This document shows, piece by piece, positions 9,216 to 17,531 of a stretch of DNA of 64,000 bases. A program made the position numbers and the translations under genes. Origin of the DNA: UBA11524 sp964542315. Its GTDB lineage: Bacteria; Bacillota; Clostridia; Christensenellales; Aristaeellaceae. The stretch is taken from NCBI GenBank assembly GCA_964542315.1, contig CAZIUA010000004.1:1-64000 (forward strand), given 5' to 3'. How positions within the stretch are numbered: the first letter of the stretch is position 1; every line of letters begins with the position of its first letter. Below the pieces are notes generated by a model that saw only the letters and a list, made by a program, of their open reading frames with translations, did no database searches and was not told the DNA's origin.

Positions 9216-10220
9216 TCAATACAGCGCGAAACCGGACGGCACGAAGAGCTTCTCGAACTGGCGGATGGCATATCGGTCCGTCATGCAGGAGAGAAAATCG
9301 CACACGGCGCGCGCGGAACCCTCGCGATAGCCGATGACGACGAACTCCTCGGGCATCTCGCCGGGATGATCGCTGTAATAACGGAACAGCGCCTTCATCA
9401 CATGGTCGCAGCGGCTTTCCTCTGCGGCGCGCCATTCATCGCGGTAGACGCGCTCGAACATGAATTCACGCAGGCCGTCCATGGCGGTCTGCATCAGGGG
9501 GGACATGGCCAGATGCTCGGTGTCCTGGCTGTTGGCCACCACATCGGCGATCATGCTGTTGATGCGCTCGCCATGGGTCGCGCCCAGCACCTTCAGGCAG
9601 TCCGCAGGCAATTCATACGGCTGAAGCACGCCGCCGCGGATGGCGTCATCCACATCGTGGTTCAGATACGCGATGCGATCCGCACGGCGGACGCATTCCC
9701 CCTCCAGCGTGGCCGGGAACTGCTTGCCCGAATGGCAGCGGATGCCGTCGCGCACCTCCCAGCTGAGATTCAGCCCGGCGCCGTCATTTTCCAGCACATC
9801 CACCACGCGCAGGGACTGCTCATTGTGGCGGAAGCCCTCCGGCATGGTTTCGTCCAGCGAACGTTCGCCGATATGCCCGAAGGGCGTGTGCCCCAGATCA
9901 TGCCCCAGCGCGATGGCCTCGGCCAGATCCTCGTTCAGGCGGAGGCAGCGGGCGATGGTGCGCGCGATCTGCGCCACTTCCAGCGTGTGGATCAGGCGCG
10001 TGCGGTAGTGATCGCCTTCAGGCGCGAGGAAGACCTGCGTCTTGTACTTCAGCCGGCGGAAGGCCTTGCAGTGGATGATGCGATCCCGGTCTCGCTGGAA
10101 GCAGGTGCGCATGGGGCAGGGGTCGATCGTCCGCTCCCGGCCGCGGGAATAAAGCGCCTTTGCGGCCCTGGGGCTCAGGCGCGTGAGTTCCTCCTGTTCA
10201 AGCTGTTCACGGATGATCAT
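9216..10220 (-). CDS. dgt: Deoxyguanosinetriphosphate triphosphohydrolase-like HD protein
   Basis: 334 residues from ATG 10220, which has GGAGGTG seven bases upstream; the frame extends 30 codons further without support. An HD-domain metalloenzyme that cleaves dNTPs to nucleoside and tripolyphosphate. Motifs seen: FRRLKYKTQVF, RTRLIHTLEVAQIART with the first histidine, and GHDLGHTPFGHIGE with the HD pair. The end, about AVCDFLSCMTDRYA, matches the family. Proteins of this type are often next to dnaG in Clostridia, suggesting a role in nucleotide pool control at replication. Exact substrate preference is unknown. Confidence 0.92.
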   Translation of the reverse strand: MIIREQLEQEELTRLSPRAAKALYSRGRERTIDPCPMRTCFQRDRDRIIHCKAFRRLKYKTQVFLAPEGDHYRTRLIHTLEVAQIARTIARCLRLNEDLAEAIALGHDLGHTPFGHIGERSLDETMPEGFRHNEQSLRVVDVLENDGAGLNLSWEVRDGIRCHSGKQFPATLEGECVRRADRIAYLNHDVDDAIRGGVLQPYELPADCLKVLGATHGERINSMIADVVANSQDTEHLAMSPLMQTAMDGLREFMFERVYRDEWRAAEESRCDHVMKALFRYYSDHPGEMPEEFVVIGYREGSARAVCDFLSCMTDRYAIRQFEKLFVPSGFALY

Positions 10221-10330
10221 ACGGACACCTCCAATGTGCAGGCCAAGCCGGGATCGGCGTGTCGATTCGGGTCGTTCTGTCATGTTGTTTATACCACGCG
10301 GGGGTGGCAAAATCCTTTTCCGAAGCGCAT

Positions 10331-10362
10331 AAAAATTCCGGCAGACGTGTTATCTGCCGGAA
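10331..10362 (-). terminator. Terminator of the XRE regulator gene
   Basis: An 11-bp stem (TTCCGGCAGA with TCTGCCGGAA) is followed by TTTTT on the minus strand. Confidence 0.85.
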
Positions 10363-10367
10363 AGGGG

Positions 10368-11159
10368 TCATTTCTGCTTCAGGGCCTGTTCGGCGAGCCG
10401 GGAGATCGTTTCGCTGCTGAGGAAGGGCAGCAACGGGTTGATGGCGCGTCCCTTGCGTACCCAGTCGCACAGGAGCTGATCCAGTTGCCCGTAGCTGAGG
10501 AAGGGCAGCAGCGGCTGGATGGACTTGCCCTGTGCATCCCATGCATCGGCGAGACTGTCGCATTTTGCGGTGCTCATGAAGGGCAGCAGCGGCTGGATGG
10601 ACTTTCCCTGTGCGTCCCATGCATCGGCGAGGGGGTCCAGATAGCTCATACTGGCGAAGGGCAGGCAGCTCGTGATGGCGGCAACGTCCCCCGCATCCAC
10701 AAAGCGCTGCATCAGCTGATCTACCGCATCGGTGCTGAGGAAGGGAAGCAGGTCGTGAAGGACGGGCTGTCCGTGCGGCGTATCTGCAGGCGCATTGGGG
10801 AGTTCCAGCAGCTTTTCTTCCAGCGCTTCCATCTGTACGGGCTTGAGCAGTGGCGCGGCCTCGGCGATCTCGCTGATATGGACGTCATGCTCGGCCAGGT
10901 AGCTGTCCAGGGTGCCTTCCGCGGCGGAGGTGAGCAGGGGCGCATTCCGCCCGAGCAGCTCGTCGATGCTGACGCCGAAGCATTCCGCCAGCTCCGGCAG
11001 CTTTGAAATGTCCGGCATGGACTGGCCGCGCTCCCAGTTGCTCACGGCCTGGAAGCTGACGTTCATCCGGTCAGCCAGCTCCATCTGCGTCATGTTGTGC
11101 GCCTTGCGGTGCTGGGCGATGATCCGCCTGATCTCATGCATGTTGAAATAGTTCGACAT
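10368..11159 (-). CDS. XRE-family transcriptional regulator with C-terminal 26-residue tandem repeats
   Basis: 263 residues from ATG 11159 (AAAGGAG upstream). Residues about 8-62 are a Cro/CI-type helix-turn-helix (QMELADRMNVSFQAVSNWERG, recognition helix SFQAVSNWE). A linker of about 70 residues follows. The C-terminal third (about 140-263) is a run of repeats with a 26-residue period, centred on DAWDAQGKSIQPLLPFLS; two copies are almost identical and at least three more are diverged (…LLPFLSTDAVDQL, …LPFASMSYLDPL, …LLPFLSYGQLDQL, …LLPFLSSETISRL). The repeat is probably an alpha-helical solenoid, perhaps a sensing or oligomerisation module. Target genes are unknown; it is transcribed toward dgt. 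Confidence 0.85.
   Translation of the reverse strand: MSNYFNMHEIRRIIAQHRKAHNMTQMELADRMNVSFQAVSNWERGQSMPDISKLPELAECFGVSIDELLGRNAPLLTSAAEGTLDSYLAEHDVHISEIAEAAPLLKPVQMEALEEKLLELPNAPADTPHGQPVLHDLLPFLSTDAVDQLMQRFVDAGDVAAITSCLPFASMSYLDPLADAWDAQGKSIQPLLPFMSTAKCDSLADAWDAQGKSIQPLLPFLSYGQLDQLLCDWVRKGRAINPLLPFLSSETISRLAEQALKQK
10500..10554. repeat. Direct repeat copy 1 within XRE gene
   Basis: A 54-55 bp segment beginning GAAGGGCAGCAGCGGCTGGA recurs 78 bp downstream (10578-10631) with only about two differences. The 78-bp period equals 26 codons, so copy number can change in frame. Confidence 0.85.
10578..10631. repeat. Direct repeat copy 2 within XRE gene
   Basis: Second, nearly identical copy of the repeat at 10500-10554; together they encode two DAWDAQGKSIQPLLPF units. 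Confidence 0.85.
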
Positions 11160-11272
11160 AGGCGTGCTCCTTTGTGTTTTGTTCACCGGTGTATCGTCAT
11201 GATAGCAGATGCCCGGGGAAATGTCCATCAAGCGGTGATTGAAAAGCGGAATTCAATCGGCAGTCGAGCAGC

Positions 11273-11314
11273 AAAAAGAAATGCCTTCCGCCGCAGAAAG
11301 CAGGCAGAAGGCAT
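11273..11314 (-). terminator. Terminator of the hprK-glk operon
   Basis: The stem ATGCCTTC/GAAGGCAT with an inner GCC/GGC is followed on the minus strand by TTCTTTTT, just after the ROK kinase stop. Confidence 0.75.
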
Positions 11315-11330
11315 GGAATGCGTGACGAAC

Positions 11331-12275
11331 TTACTTGCCCAGCATGGCGGCGCCGATGATGCCGGCATCCGGGCCGAGCTTGGCCAGCTCGATGCGGGAA
11401 TGGGGGAGCGTCTTGTACAGGCAGTACTTCGCGGCTTCGGCGCGCACGGCATCCAGCAGGAAGCTGCCGGCCTTCGACACGCCGCCGCCCAGCACGATCA
11501 CTTCCGGGTCGAAGAAGTTGATCAGGTTGCCCATCGCCTGGCCGAGATTGACGATGTAGCGGTGATAGACCTCGGTGGCCACGGGATCGTTCTCGCGGGC
11601 CGCATCGATGACAATCTTGGCGTTGATCTTGATGGAGGAGCCCTCCGCCATCTTCATGATGAGGCTTTCGGGGTGATCGGCGACCGCCTCGCGGGCCATG
11701 CGGATGATGGCCGTTGCGGAGCAGTAGCGCTCCAGGCAGCCGCGGTTGCCGCAGGTGCAGGGTTCGCCGCCCATGTGGAGAATGGTGTGGCCGATCTCGC
11801 TGCCAACGCCATGGAAGCCGCTCCACACCTTGCCGCCGATGATGATGCCGCCGCCAACACCGGTGCCAAGCGTCACCATGATGGAGGAGTTCGCACCGGC
11901 GCTTACGCCTGCCAGGTTTTCCGCCAGACCGGCGACTGTGGCATCATTGTCCATGTAGACGGGCTTGTCGATGTGCTTGCGCATTTCACCGGCAAAATCT
12001 ACATCCACCCAGCCCAGGTTGGTGCAGAAGGGGATGCGGCCCGTGCGGGGATCCACTACACCGGGGATGCCTGCGCCCAGGCTCTTCACGTCATCGAGGG
12101 TGTAGCCGGAGCGCTCCAGGGTGTCCAGAGCGCAATCCGCCATGGCCTTGATCTGCTCCTCAAAGGGGATGTCCGTATGGGTGATGGTGCTGCCCTTGCA
12201 GAGAATCTCGCCCATTTCATTCACGACGCCGACCTGAATGCCGGTGCCGCCGACGTCAAAACCGATGTAAACCAT
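11331..12275 (-). CDS. glk: ROK family glucokinase
   Basis: 314 residues from ATG 12275 (GGAGG eight bases upstream). ATP-dependent phosphorylation of glucose or a related hexose. The N-terminal phosphate loop is IGFDVGGTGIQVGVV. The sugar/catalytic region has MDNDATVAGLAEN, with the general-base aspartate in this motif, and LGTGVGGGIIIGG. The ROK zinc signature appears as GxEIGHTILHMGGEPCTCGNRGCLERYCSA, with its histidine and three cysteines. It is the last gene of an operon with hprK and a HAD phosphatase, linking sugar phosphorylation with carbon-catabolite control. Some ROK kinases act on fructose or N-acetylated sugars, so glucose is a probable rather than proven substrate. Confidence 0.9.
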   Translation of the reverse strand: MVYIGFDVGGTGIQVGVVNEMGEILCKGSTITHTDIPFEEQIKAMADCALDTLERSGYTLDDVKSLGAGIPGVVDPRTGRIPFCTNLGWVDVDFAGEMRKHIDKPVYMDNDATVAGLAENLAGVSAGANSSIMVTLGTGVGGGIIIGGKVWSGFHGVGSEIGHTILHMGGEPCTCGNRGCLERYCSATAIIRMAREAVADHPESLIMKMAEGSSIKINAKIVIDAARENDPVATEVYHRYIVNLGQAMGNLINFFDPEVIVLGGGVSKAGSFLLDAVRAEAAKYCLYKTLPHSRIELAKLGPDAGIIGAAMLGK

Positions 12276-12335
12276 GATGATAACCTCCATTCAAAACATC
12301 GTGCGGATCAAAATCGATCAAAGGGGATCGGGGGA

Positions 12336-13265
12336 TCATTCTTCCTGGCCGGTGCGCTTGCGGATCATGTCCTGCATGCGCTTGTCCAGCTCCTTCGCGG
12401 CGGAATAGCCCATCCGCTTCAGGGAAAGGTTGCGCGCGGCCACCTCGATGATGATGGCGATGTTGCGGCCGGGGCGCACGGGCAGCGTCTGGCAGGGGAC
12501 CTTCACGCCGAGGATGGTCTGATACTCCTCGTGCAGGCCGAGCCGGTCGTAGGCCTTGCCTTGCACCCAGTGCTCCATGTTCATCACCAGGTCGATGGAG
12601 CGGCTCTGCGCCACGGCGGAAACGCCATACATCGTGCGGATGTCGATGATGCCGATGCCGCGGATCTCCATGAAGTGGCGCACCATCTCCGGGCATTCGC
12701 CGACCAGCCGCGTTTCGGAAACGCGGCAGATGTCCACCACATCATCGGCGACCAGCTGATGTCCGCGGCGGACGAGTTCCAGTGCGGCCTCGGATTTGCC
12801 GACACCGCTTTCGCCGGTGAGCAGGACGCCGATGCCATCCACCGAAACCAGCACGCCGTGACGCGTCGCACGGGGCGCAAGGCACCGGTTGAGGTAAGTG
12901 ATGGCGTTGAAGGTGAACTTGGTGGTCACCATGTCCGTCTGGTAGACGGCCACGTCATGTTTCGCGGCGATCTCCAGCAGCGTCTCCGGCGCGCGCATGC
13001 CCCGGCACACGATCACGCAGGGGATGTCGAAGGAGAAGTACTCCTCGAGCATGGCGCGCTGCTTTTCGGGCGTCTGCTCTTCCAGAAAGGTCATTTCGAC
13101 TTTGCCGATGACCTGCGGACGCTCAAAGGCGAAGTACTCATAAAAGCCGCAGAACTGCATGCCGGGACGGTTCAGATCGGCGGTGCGGATGTCCCATTCC
13201 TTCTTCGTGGACGGGGAGAGCAGCGTCAGCTGCAGCGCCCGTTGAAAATCAGCTGCCTGGATCAT
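12336..13265 (-). CDS. hprK: HPr(Ser) kinase/phosphorylase
   Basis: 309 residues, family length. Phosphorylates HPr on Ser46 in response to ATP and glycolytic intermediates and reverses the reaction by phosphorolysis, controlling carbon catabolite repression through CcpA. The Walker A loop GESGVGKSE is at about residue 151, ADDVVDI follows, and the HprK signature EIRGIGIIDIR is at about 200. The C-terminal helix ends KELDKRMQDMIRKR. The start overlaps the preceding HAD gene by 4 bp (ATGA at 13262-13265), so translation is coupled. Its presence implies a PTS/HPr system elsewhere in the genome. Confidence 0.96.
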   Translation of the reverse strand: MIQAADFQRALQLTLLSPSTKKEWDIRTADLNRPGMQFCGFYEYFAFERPQVIGKVEMTFLEEQTPEKQRAMLEEYFSFDIPCVIVCRGMRAPETLLEIAAKHDVAVYQTDMVTTKFTFNAITYLNRCLAPRATRHGVLVSVDGIGVLLTGESGVGKSEAALELVRRGHQLVADDVVDICRVSETRLVGECPEMVRHFMEIRGIGIIDIRTMYGVSAVAQSRSIDLVMNMEHWVQGKAYDRLGLHEEYQTILGVKVPCQTLPVRPGRNIAIIIEVAARNLSLKRMGYSAAKELDKRMQDMIRKRTGQEE

Positions 13266-14092
13266 GTTTGCCTCCGTAATACTGTGTCTTCGATGTAGCG
13301 GGCCACGCCGTCCTCATCATTCGTGCCGCACACGGGGAAGCCCATCGCCTTCACGTCCTCACGGGCGTTGCCCATCGCCACGCCCACACCGGCTGCTTCC
13401 AGCATGGATACGTCGTTCAGGCTGTCCCCGAAGGCGAGCAGCTCCTCCATGCGGAAGCCGAATCGCTCTGCGCACCAGCGAAGCGCATTGCCCTTGGTGG
13501 CGCGGAGCGGATTGCACTCCAGGAAGTACGGCTTGGAGCAGGTCAGCGAGGCGCGTCCGGCGAAGAGCGTGCGTGCTTCCTCCAGAAGGGAAGCGATGCG
13601 CGCCGGGTCGTCCATCATCAGCAGCTTCGTCACCGGCTGGCGGATGAACGCGGTCAGATCACCCACATATTCGCCCTTCAGAGAGGATGACTGCGCATAG
13701 GAAACGGCATACTCATTGTCGATGGTGTAGAAAAAGCGGTCTGGCGTGTAGGTTTGACAGTAGATGCCGCGGTCCGCCGCGAACTGAGCAACCTCGTGCG
13801 CCAGCGGCACCGGCAGCAGCTCCTGCATCAGCAGGGGACAGCCGCTTCCGTTCCACGGCGTATGATCGGGGATTCCCCACACATCCGCGCCATTGCAGGC
13901 GATGAAGGCGGAAGCGCATCCGATGCGCTTGACCGAAGGGCGCATACTGTCCCTTGTACGGCCGGATGCAGGGAGGATCACGATGCCGCGCCGGGCGGCT
14001 TCATGCAGGATCCTCACCGTATTGTCGGAGATCGTCTGGTCGGAGCGCAGGAGCGTGTCGTCCAGGTCGAATGCGATCGCGCGAATCGCCAT
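13262..14092 (-). CDS. HAD superfamily phosphatase, Cof type
   Basis: 276 residues from ATG 14092, chosen because GGAGGG lies eight bases upstream; the open frame continues 37 codons further upstream past the predicted promoter, which rules out the longer start. Class IIB HAD hydrolase (Cof/YidA type) that removes phosphate from sugar phosphates or nucleotides. Motif I is AFDLDDTLLRSD (nucleophile and acid Asp), motif II PASGRTRDS, motif III lysine in ATKGNALRW, motif IV FGDSLNDVSML. First gene of the HAD-hprK-glk operon. Substrate unknown; sugar phosphates would fit the context. Confidence 0.9.
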   Translation of the reverse strand: MAIRAIAFDLDDTLLRSDQTISDNTVRILHEAARRGIVILPASGRTRDSMRPSVKRIGCASAFIACNGADVWGIPDHTPWNGSGCPLLMQELLPVPLAHEVAQFAADRGIYCQTYTPDRFFYTIDNEYAVSYAQSSSLKGEYVGDLTAFIRQPVTKLLMMDDPARIASLLEEARTLFAGRASLTCSKPYFLECNPLRATKGNALRWCAERFGFRMEELLAFGDSLNDVSMLEAAGVGVAMGNAREDVKAMGFPVCGTNDEDGVARYIEDTVLRRQT

Positions 14093-14132
14093 CTGTCGTC
14101 CCTCCATGCATGCGGTAATGTTGGTATCTGCT

Positions 14133-14161
14133 ATTATAGCAGAAAAAACGCGTGAACGCAA
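14133..14161 (-). promoter_or_regulatory. Promoter of the HAD-hprK-glk operon
   Basis: On the minus strand TTGCGT, 17 bp, TATAAT, with a TGC extended -10; about 40 bp upstream of ATG 14092. Confidence 0.8.
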
Positions 14162-14285
14162 TACGGGACAAATTTTGAGCATAAGCAGGCAAATAATCAG
14201 CAAAAATGCAGGCAGGAAAACAGGAAGAATAATGGAATATTATAAAAGATGATATCAGTCCGTTTCCGGAAGGAGAATATCTGCT

Positions 14286-16376
14286 ATGATGAACCGCGAT
14301 GAAGCACGCCGCATGGCGCATGAACTTGTGTCCCAGATGACGGTGGAGGAGAAGGCGTCCCAGCTGCGCTTTGATTCGCCTGCGATCTCGCGTCTGGGCA
14401 TCCCGGCCTATAACTGGTGGAATGAAGCGCTGCATGGCGTGGCCCGTGCCGGCACGGCGACGGTCTTCCCCCAGGCGATCGGCCTGGCTGCGATCTTTGA
14501 TGAGGACTTCCAGGAGGAGGTCGGCAAGGTCATCAGCCATGAGGCGCGCGCGAAGTATAATGGACAGTCCGCCCATGAGGATCGCGATATCTACAAGGGT
14601 CTGTCGATGTGGAGCCCCAATATCAACATTTTCCGCGATCCCCGCTGGGGACGCGGCCATGAGACCTACGGCGAGGATCCCTACCTGACCACGCGCCTGG
14701 GTGTGCGGTTCATCAAGGGCCTGCAGGGGGATGGCAAGTACCTCAAAACTGCGGCGTGCGCCAAGCATTTTGCGGTGCATTCCGGCCCGGAAGCCATCCG
14801 CCATGAGTTCGATGCGAAGGTGGGTCAGAAGGACCTGTGGGAGACCTATCTGCCGGCCTTTGAGGCAGCTGTGAAGGAAGCCGGTGTGGAGAGCGTCATG
14901 GGCGCGTATAACCGCGTCAACGGCGAGGCGGCCTGCGGCTCCAAGACGCTGCTGGTGGACATCCTGCGCGACAAGTGGGGCTTTGAAGGTCATGTGACCA
15001 GCGACTGCTGGGCGATCCGCGATTTCCACACCCGTCATTTCGTGACCAATACGGCGCCGGAATCCGCCGCGCTCGCGCTCAAGATGGGCTGTGACGTCAA
15101 CTGCGGCAATACCTATCTGCACATGATGCAGGCCTATCAGGAGGGCCTTGTCACCGAGGAGGACATCACCCGTGCATGCGAGCGGATGTATACCAGCCGC
15201 ATCCTCATGGGTCTGATGGCGGACGACTGCGAGTACGACGCGATCCCCTTCACCGACAATGATTCCGACGAGAACAACGCCCTTGCGCTGGCGGCGGCGG
15301 AAAAGTCGATGGTGCTGCTGAAGAACAACGGCATCCTGCCGCTGGATCCGGAAAAGGTCAGGACCATCGCGGTGGTCGGCCCCAATGCCAACTCCATCCC
15401 CGCGCTGGAGGGCAATTACAACGGCACCTCCAGCCGCTATGTGACCTTCCTGGAGGGCATCCGTGCCTATGCCGCGGCGCAGGGCATCCGCGTGCTGTAT
15501 TCCGAGGGCGCGCACCTCTTCCATGACAAGATGCAGAATCTGGGGCAGGTGGATGACCGTCTGGCGGAGTGCAAGCTCGTTGCTGAGAATGCCGATGTGG
15601 TCATCGCATGTGTCGGCCTGGACGCTACGCTGGAAGGCGAAGAGGGCGATACCGGCAACTCCTTCGCGTCCGGTGACAAGAAAACCCTTGAGCTGCCTGA
15701 ATCCCAGCAGCGCATGCTGGATGCGCTCGCTTCGACTGGCACACCGCTGGTGACCGTGGTGGCTGTTGGCTCCGCGCTGAATATCCCCCAGGGCGATGTG
15801 CAGCTGCTGGCCTGGTATCCCGGTCAGGCGGGCGGCACGGCGCTGGCGGAGATCCTCTTTGGCGAAGTCAGCCCCTCCGGCAAGCTGCCGCTGACCTTCT
15901 ATCACGGCGTGGAGGAACTGCCGGACTTCACCGATTACAGCATGAAGGAGCGCACCTACCGCTACTTCACCGGCAAGCCGCTGTATCCCTTCGGCTTCGG
16001 CCTGAGCTACACCGCCTTTGAGGTGAAGGACTGCGCGGTGGATGCCGAAAACGGCTGGGTGACCGCGACGGTCAGCAATACCGGCAAGATGGACGGCGAA
16101 ACGGTCGTGCAGGTGTATGTCCGCGATACGCAGAGCGCCTTCGAGGTGCCGAACACCCATCTGGCTGGCTTTGCGCGCGTGGCGCTGGCTGCTGGCGAGG
16201 AAAAGCAGGTTGCTGTCAAGCTGGACAAGCATGCCTTTACCGTGGTCAATGACGACGGCGAGCGCATCGCTGACGGCAAGGTCTACGATGTGTACTGCGG
16301 CTTGAGCCAGCCCGATGCCGTTTCCGTTGCGCTGATGGGTCAGGCACCGGTGAAGATGACTGTCACCTTCGAATAA
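14286..16376 (+). CDS. Glycoside hydrolase family 3 beta-glycosidase (beta-xylosidase/beta-glucosidase type)
   Basis: 696 residues. Retaining exo-glycosidase; the sequence resembles the Xyl3A/plant-type beta-xylosidase branch (NWWNEALHGVARAG, WSPNINIFRDPRWGRGHETYGEDP). The N-terminal TIM barrel carries KHFAVHSGPE and the nucleophile aspartate in VTSDCWAI (D240). The alpha/beta sandwich follows (VVGPNANSIPALEGNYNGTSS), then a fibronectin-III-like domain (YPFGFGLSYTAF…VQVYVRDTQSAFEVP). No signal peptide, so it is cytosolic and acts on imported oligosaccharides. GGAGAA is upstream of ATG 14286, 14289 being an alternative start. Stands alone with its own terminator; may serve the hemicellulose locus at 28.5-45.9 kb. 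Confidence 0.93.
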   Translation: MMNRDEARRMAHELVSQMTVEEKASQLRFDSPAISRLGIPAYNWWNEALHGVARAGTATVFPQAIGLAAIFDEDFQEEVGKVISHEARAKYNGQSAHEDRDIYKGLSMWSPNINIFRDPRWGRGHETYGEDPYLTTRLGVRFIKGLQGDGKYLKTAACAKHFAVHSGPEAIRHEFDAKVGQKDLWETYLPAFEAAVKEAGVESVMGAYNRVNGEAACGSKTLLVDILRDKWGFEGHVTSDCWAIRDFHTRHFVTNTAPESAALALKMGCDVNCGNTYLHMMQAYQEGLVTEEDITRACERMYTSRILMGLMADDCEYDAIPFTDNDSDENNALALAAAEKSMVLLKNNGILPLDPEKVRTIAVVGPNANSIPALEGNYNGTSSRYVTFLEGIRAYAAAQGIRVLYSEGAHLFHDKMQNLGQVDDRLAECKLVAENADVVIACVGLDATLEGEEGDTGNSFASGDKKTLELPESQQRMLDALASTGTPLVTVVAVGSALNIPQGDVQLLAWYPGQAGGTALAEILFGEVSPSGKLPLTFYHGVEELPDFTDYSMKERTYRYFTGKPLYPFGFGLSYTAFEVKDCAVDAENGWVTATVSNTGKMDGETVVQVYVRDTQSAFEVPNTHLAGFARVALAAGEEKQVAVKLDKHAFTVVNDDGERIADGKVYDVYCGLSQPDAVSVALMGQAPVKMTVTFE

Positions 16377-16397
16377 AATGGTATGAAATAGTGCAAG

Positions 16398-16422
16398 AAG
16401 GGTCGCACGCGCGGCCCTTTTT
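16398..16422 (+). terminator. Terminator of the GH3 gene
   Basis: AAGGGTCGC/GCGGCCCTT stem followed by TTTTT. Confidence 0.8.
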
Positions 16423-16516
16423 CGCATGATGTGATCTTTTTTGCCGGAAAATGCAGGGAAATCCGCAGGAAAAACGTTGTTATAGGAGAATTACACAAAT
16501 TGGGATGTGATCTGCA

Positions 16517-17488
16517 ATGAAAAAACTGCTTTGCCTGCTGATGCTCCTCCTTCTTCCGGCGACGGCGCTGGCTGTGACCGGCCCTGCAGGGGAAGAATTG
16601 CCTGATCTGCCGCCGTGGCAGGGGAAGATCCGCATGGAGACCCGTCTGCGCACGGTCAAGGACATGAACAGCCGTGCTTGGCTGGGCAAGGTGCCGGAGG
16701 ATGCGACGCTGGATGTCTACGCGGTGGAGGGCGATTGGTGCATCTGCGGCTATGCGGGCGAGATCGGGTATATCCCCTATGACAGGATGTACCAGTTCTA
16801 CCGCATGACGGATGAACCGCTGCCGGCCGCGTCGATCGTGGAAGGCATCGCGACGCTGACCAGCGAGACCTTCCTCATGGTGGAGGGTTATGCGGGCAAT
16901 ACGCTGCCGGCCGGTACGAAGGTCTGCGCGCGCAAAACCGGCCTCGTTCCCATGATGCAGGCCAAAACGCAACTGTCCGTGTTCAATTTTACCTTCGAAC
17001 CCTTCGTCCCGGCGTCGGAAGCGCTCCCCGGTGACATGCTCTACGGCTATACCACCTTCTATCATGATAGCATGGGCGGCAAGTATCCTGCCAACCGGGA
17101 ATTCAACATCGCCCTGGCGGTGGAGCGCCTTCAGGGCGTGGTGATCCAGCCGGGCGAAACGTTCAGCTTCAACAGCCTCTGTGGGCCGTATACAGCGGAC
17201 AATGGCTACAAGCTGGCCAAGAACATCTCTGATTCGGGCTATGGCTATGGCGGCGGCGTGTGCCAGGTCAGCACCACCATCTTCAATGCCGTGCAGGGCA
17301 TCGATCACCGGCTGGACACCTGGTATGTACACTCCTATTGGGGCGTGCAGTATGTGCCGCGCACGATGGATGCTGCAGTGTCGTCCGTGCGGGATTTCTC
17401 CTTCCGTAATGCGGAGGAATTCCCGGTCGCCATGGAGACCACCGCGCAGGATGGCGTGCTGACGGTGATCTTCCGCCGGGCGGAATGA
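16517..17488 (+). CDS. Secreted VanW family protein (copy 1)
   Basis: 323 residues with a signal peptide (MKKLLCLLMLLLLPATALA). Residues about 35-95 resemble an SH3-like module (DMNSRAWLGKVPEDATLDVY…WCICGYAGEIGYIPYDRMYQF). The C-terminal half is a VanW domain: QPGETFSFNSLCGPY, then the signature GYGYGGGVCQVSTTIFNAV. VanW proteins occur in vancomycin-resistance clusters and widely in Clostridia; their biochemical role is unknown, though an envelope or peptidoglycan link is suspected. The next gene is a clear paralogue in the same arrangement. The ribosome site is weak (GGGATG about 8 bases upstream). Confidence 0.88.
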   Translation: MKKLLCLLMLLLLPATALAVTGPAGEELPDLPPWQGKIRMETRLRTVKDMNSRAWLGKVPEDATLDVYAVEGDWCICGYAGEIGYIPYDRMYQFYRMTDEPLPAASIVEGIATLTSETFLMVEGYAGNTLPAGTKVCARKTGLVPMMQAKTQLSVFNFTFEPFVPASEALPGDMLYGYTTFYHDSMGGKYPANREFNIALAVERLQGVVIQPGETFSFNSLCGPYTADNGYKLAKNISDSGYGYGGGVCQVSTTIFNAVQGIDHRLDTWYVHSYWGVQYVPRTMDAAVSSVRDFSFRNAEEFPVAMETTAQDGVLTVIFRRAE

Positions 17489-17531
17489 TCCGTCGATCCT
17501 GGGAATCAAATCGACCGAAAGGGGAGCCCCT

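Noticed and set aside
9174..11006. 610-codon plus-strand ORF
   Set aside because: Antisense to dgt and the XRE gene; GC-rich codons leave the opposite strand open. No ribosome site and no recognisable domain; apparent repeats are the reverse reading of the XRE repeat.
11097..13298. 733-codon plus-strand ORF
   Set aside because: Antisense to glk and hprK, both certain; His/Ala/Gly/Asp-biased composition typical of shadow frames.
14162..14285. Promoter or catabolite-response element for the GH3 gene
   Set aside because: A-rich region with a TATTATAAAAG stretch, but no convincing -35 partner and no good match to a CcpA site, so not listed.
14001..16427. 808-codon minus-strand ORF
   Set aside because: Antisense to the GH3 gene, which has full catalytic motifs.
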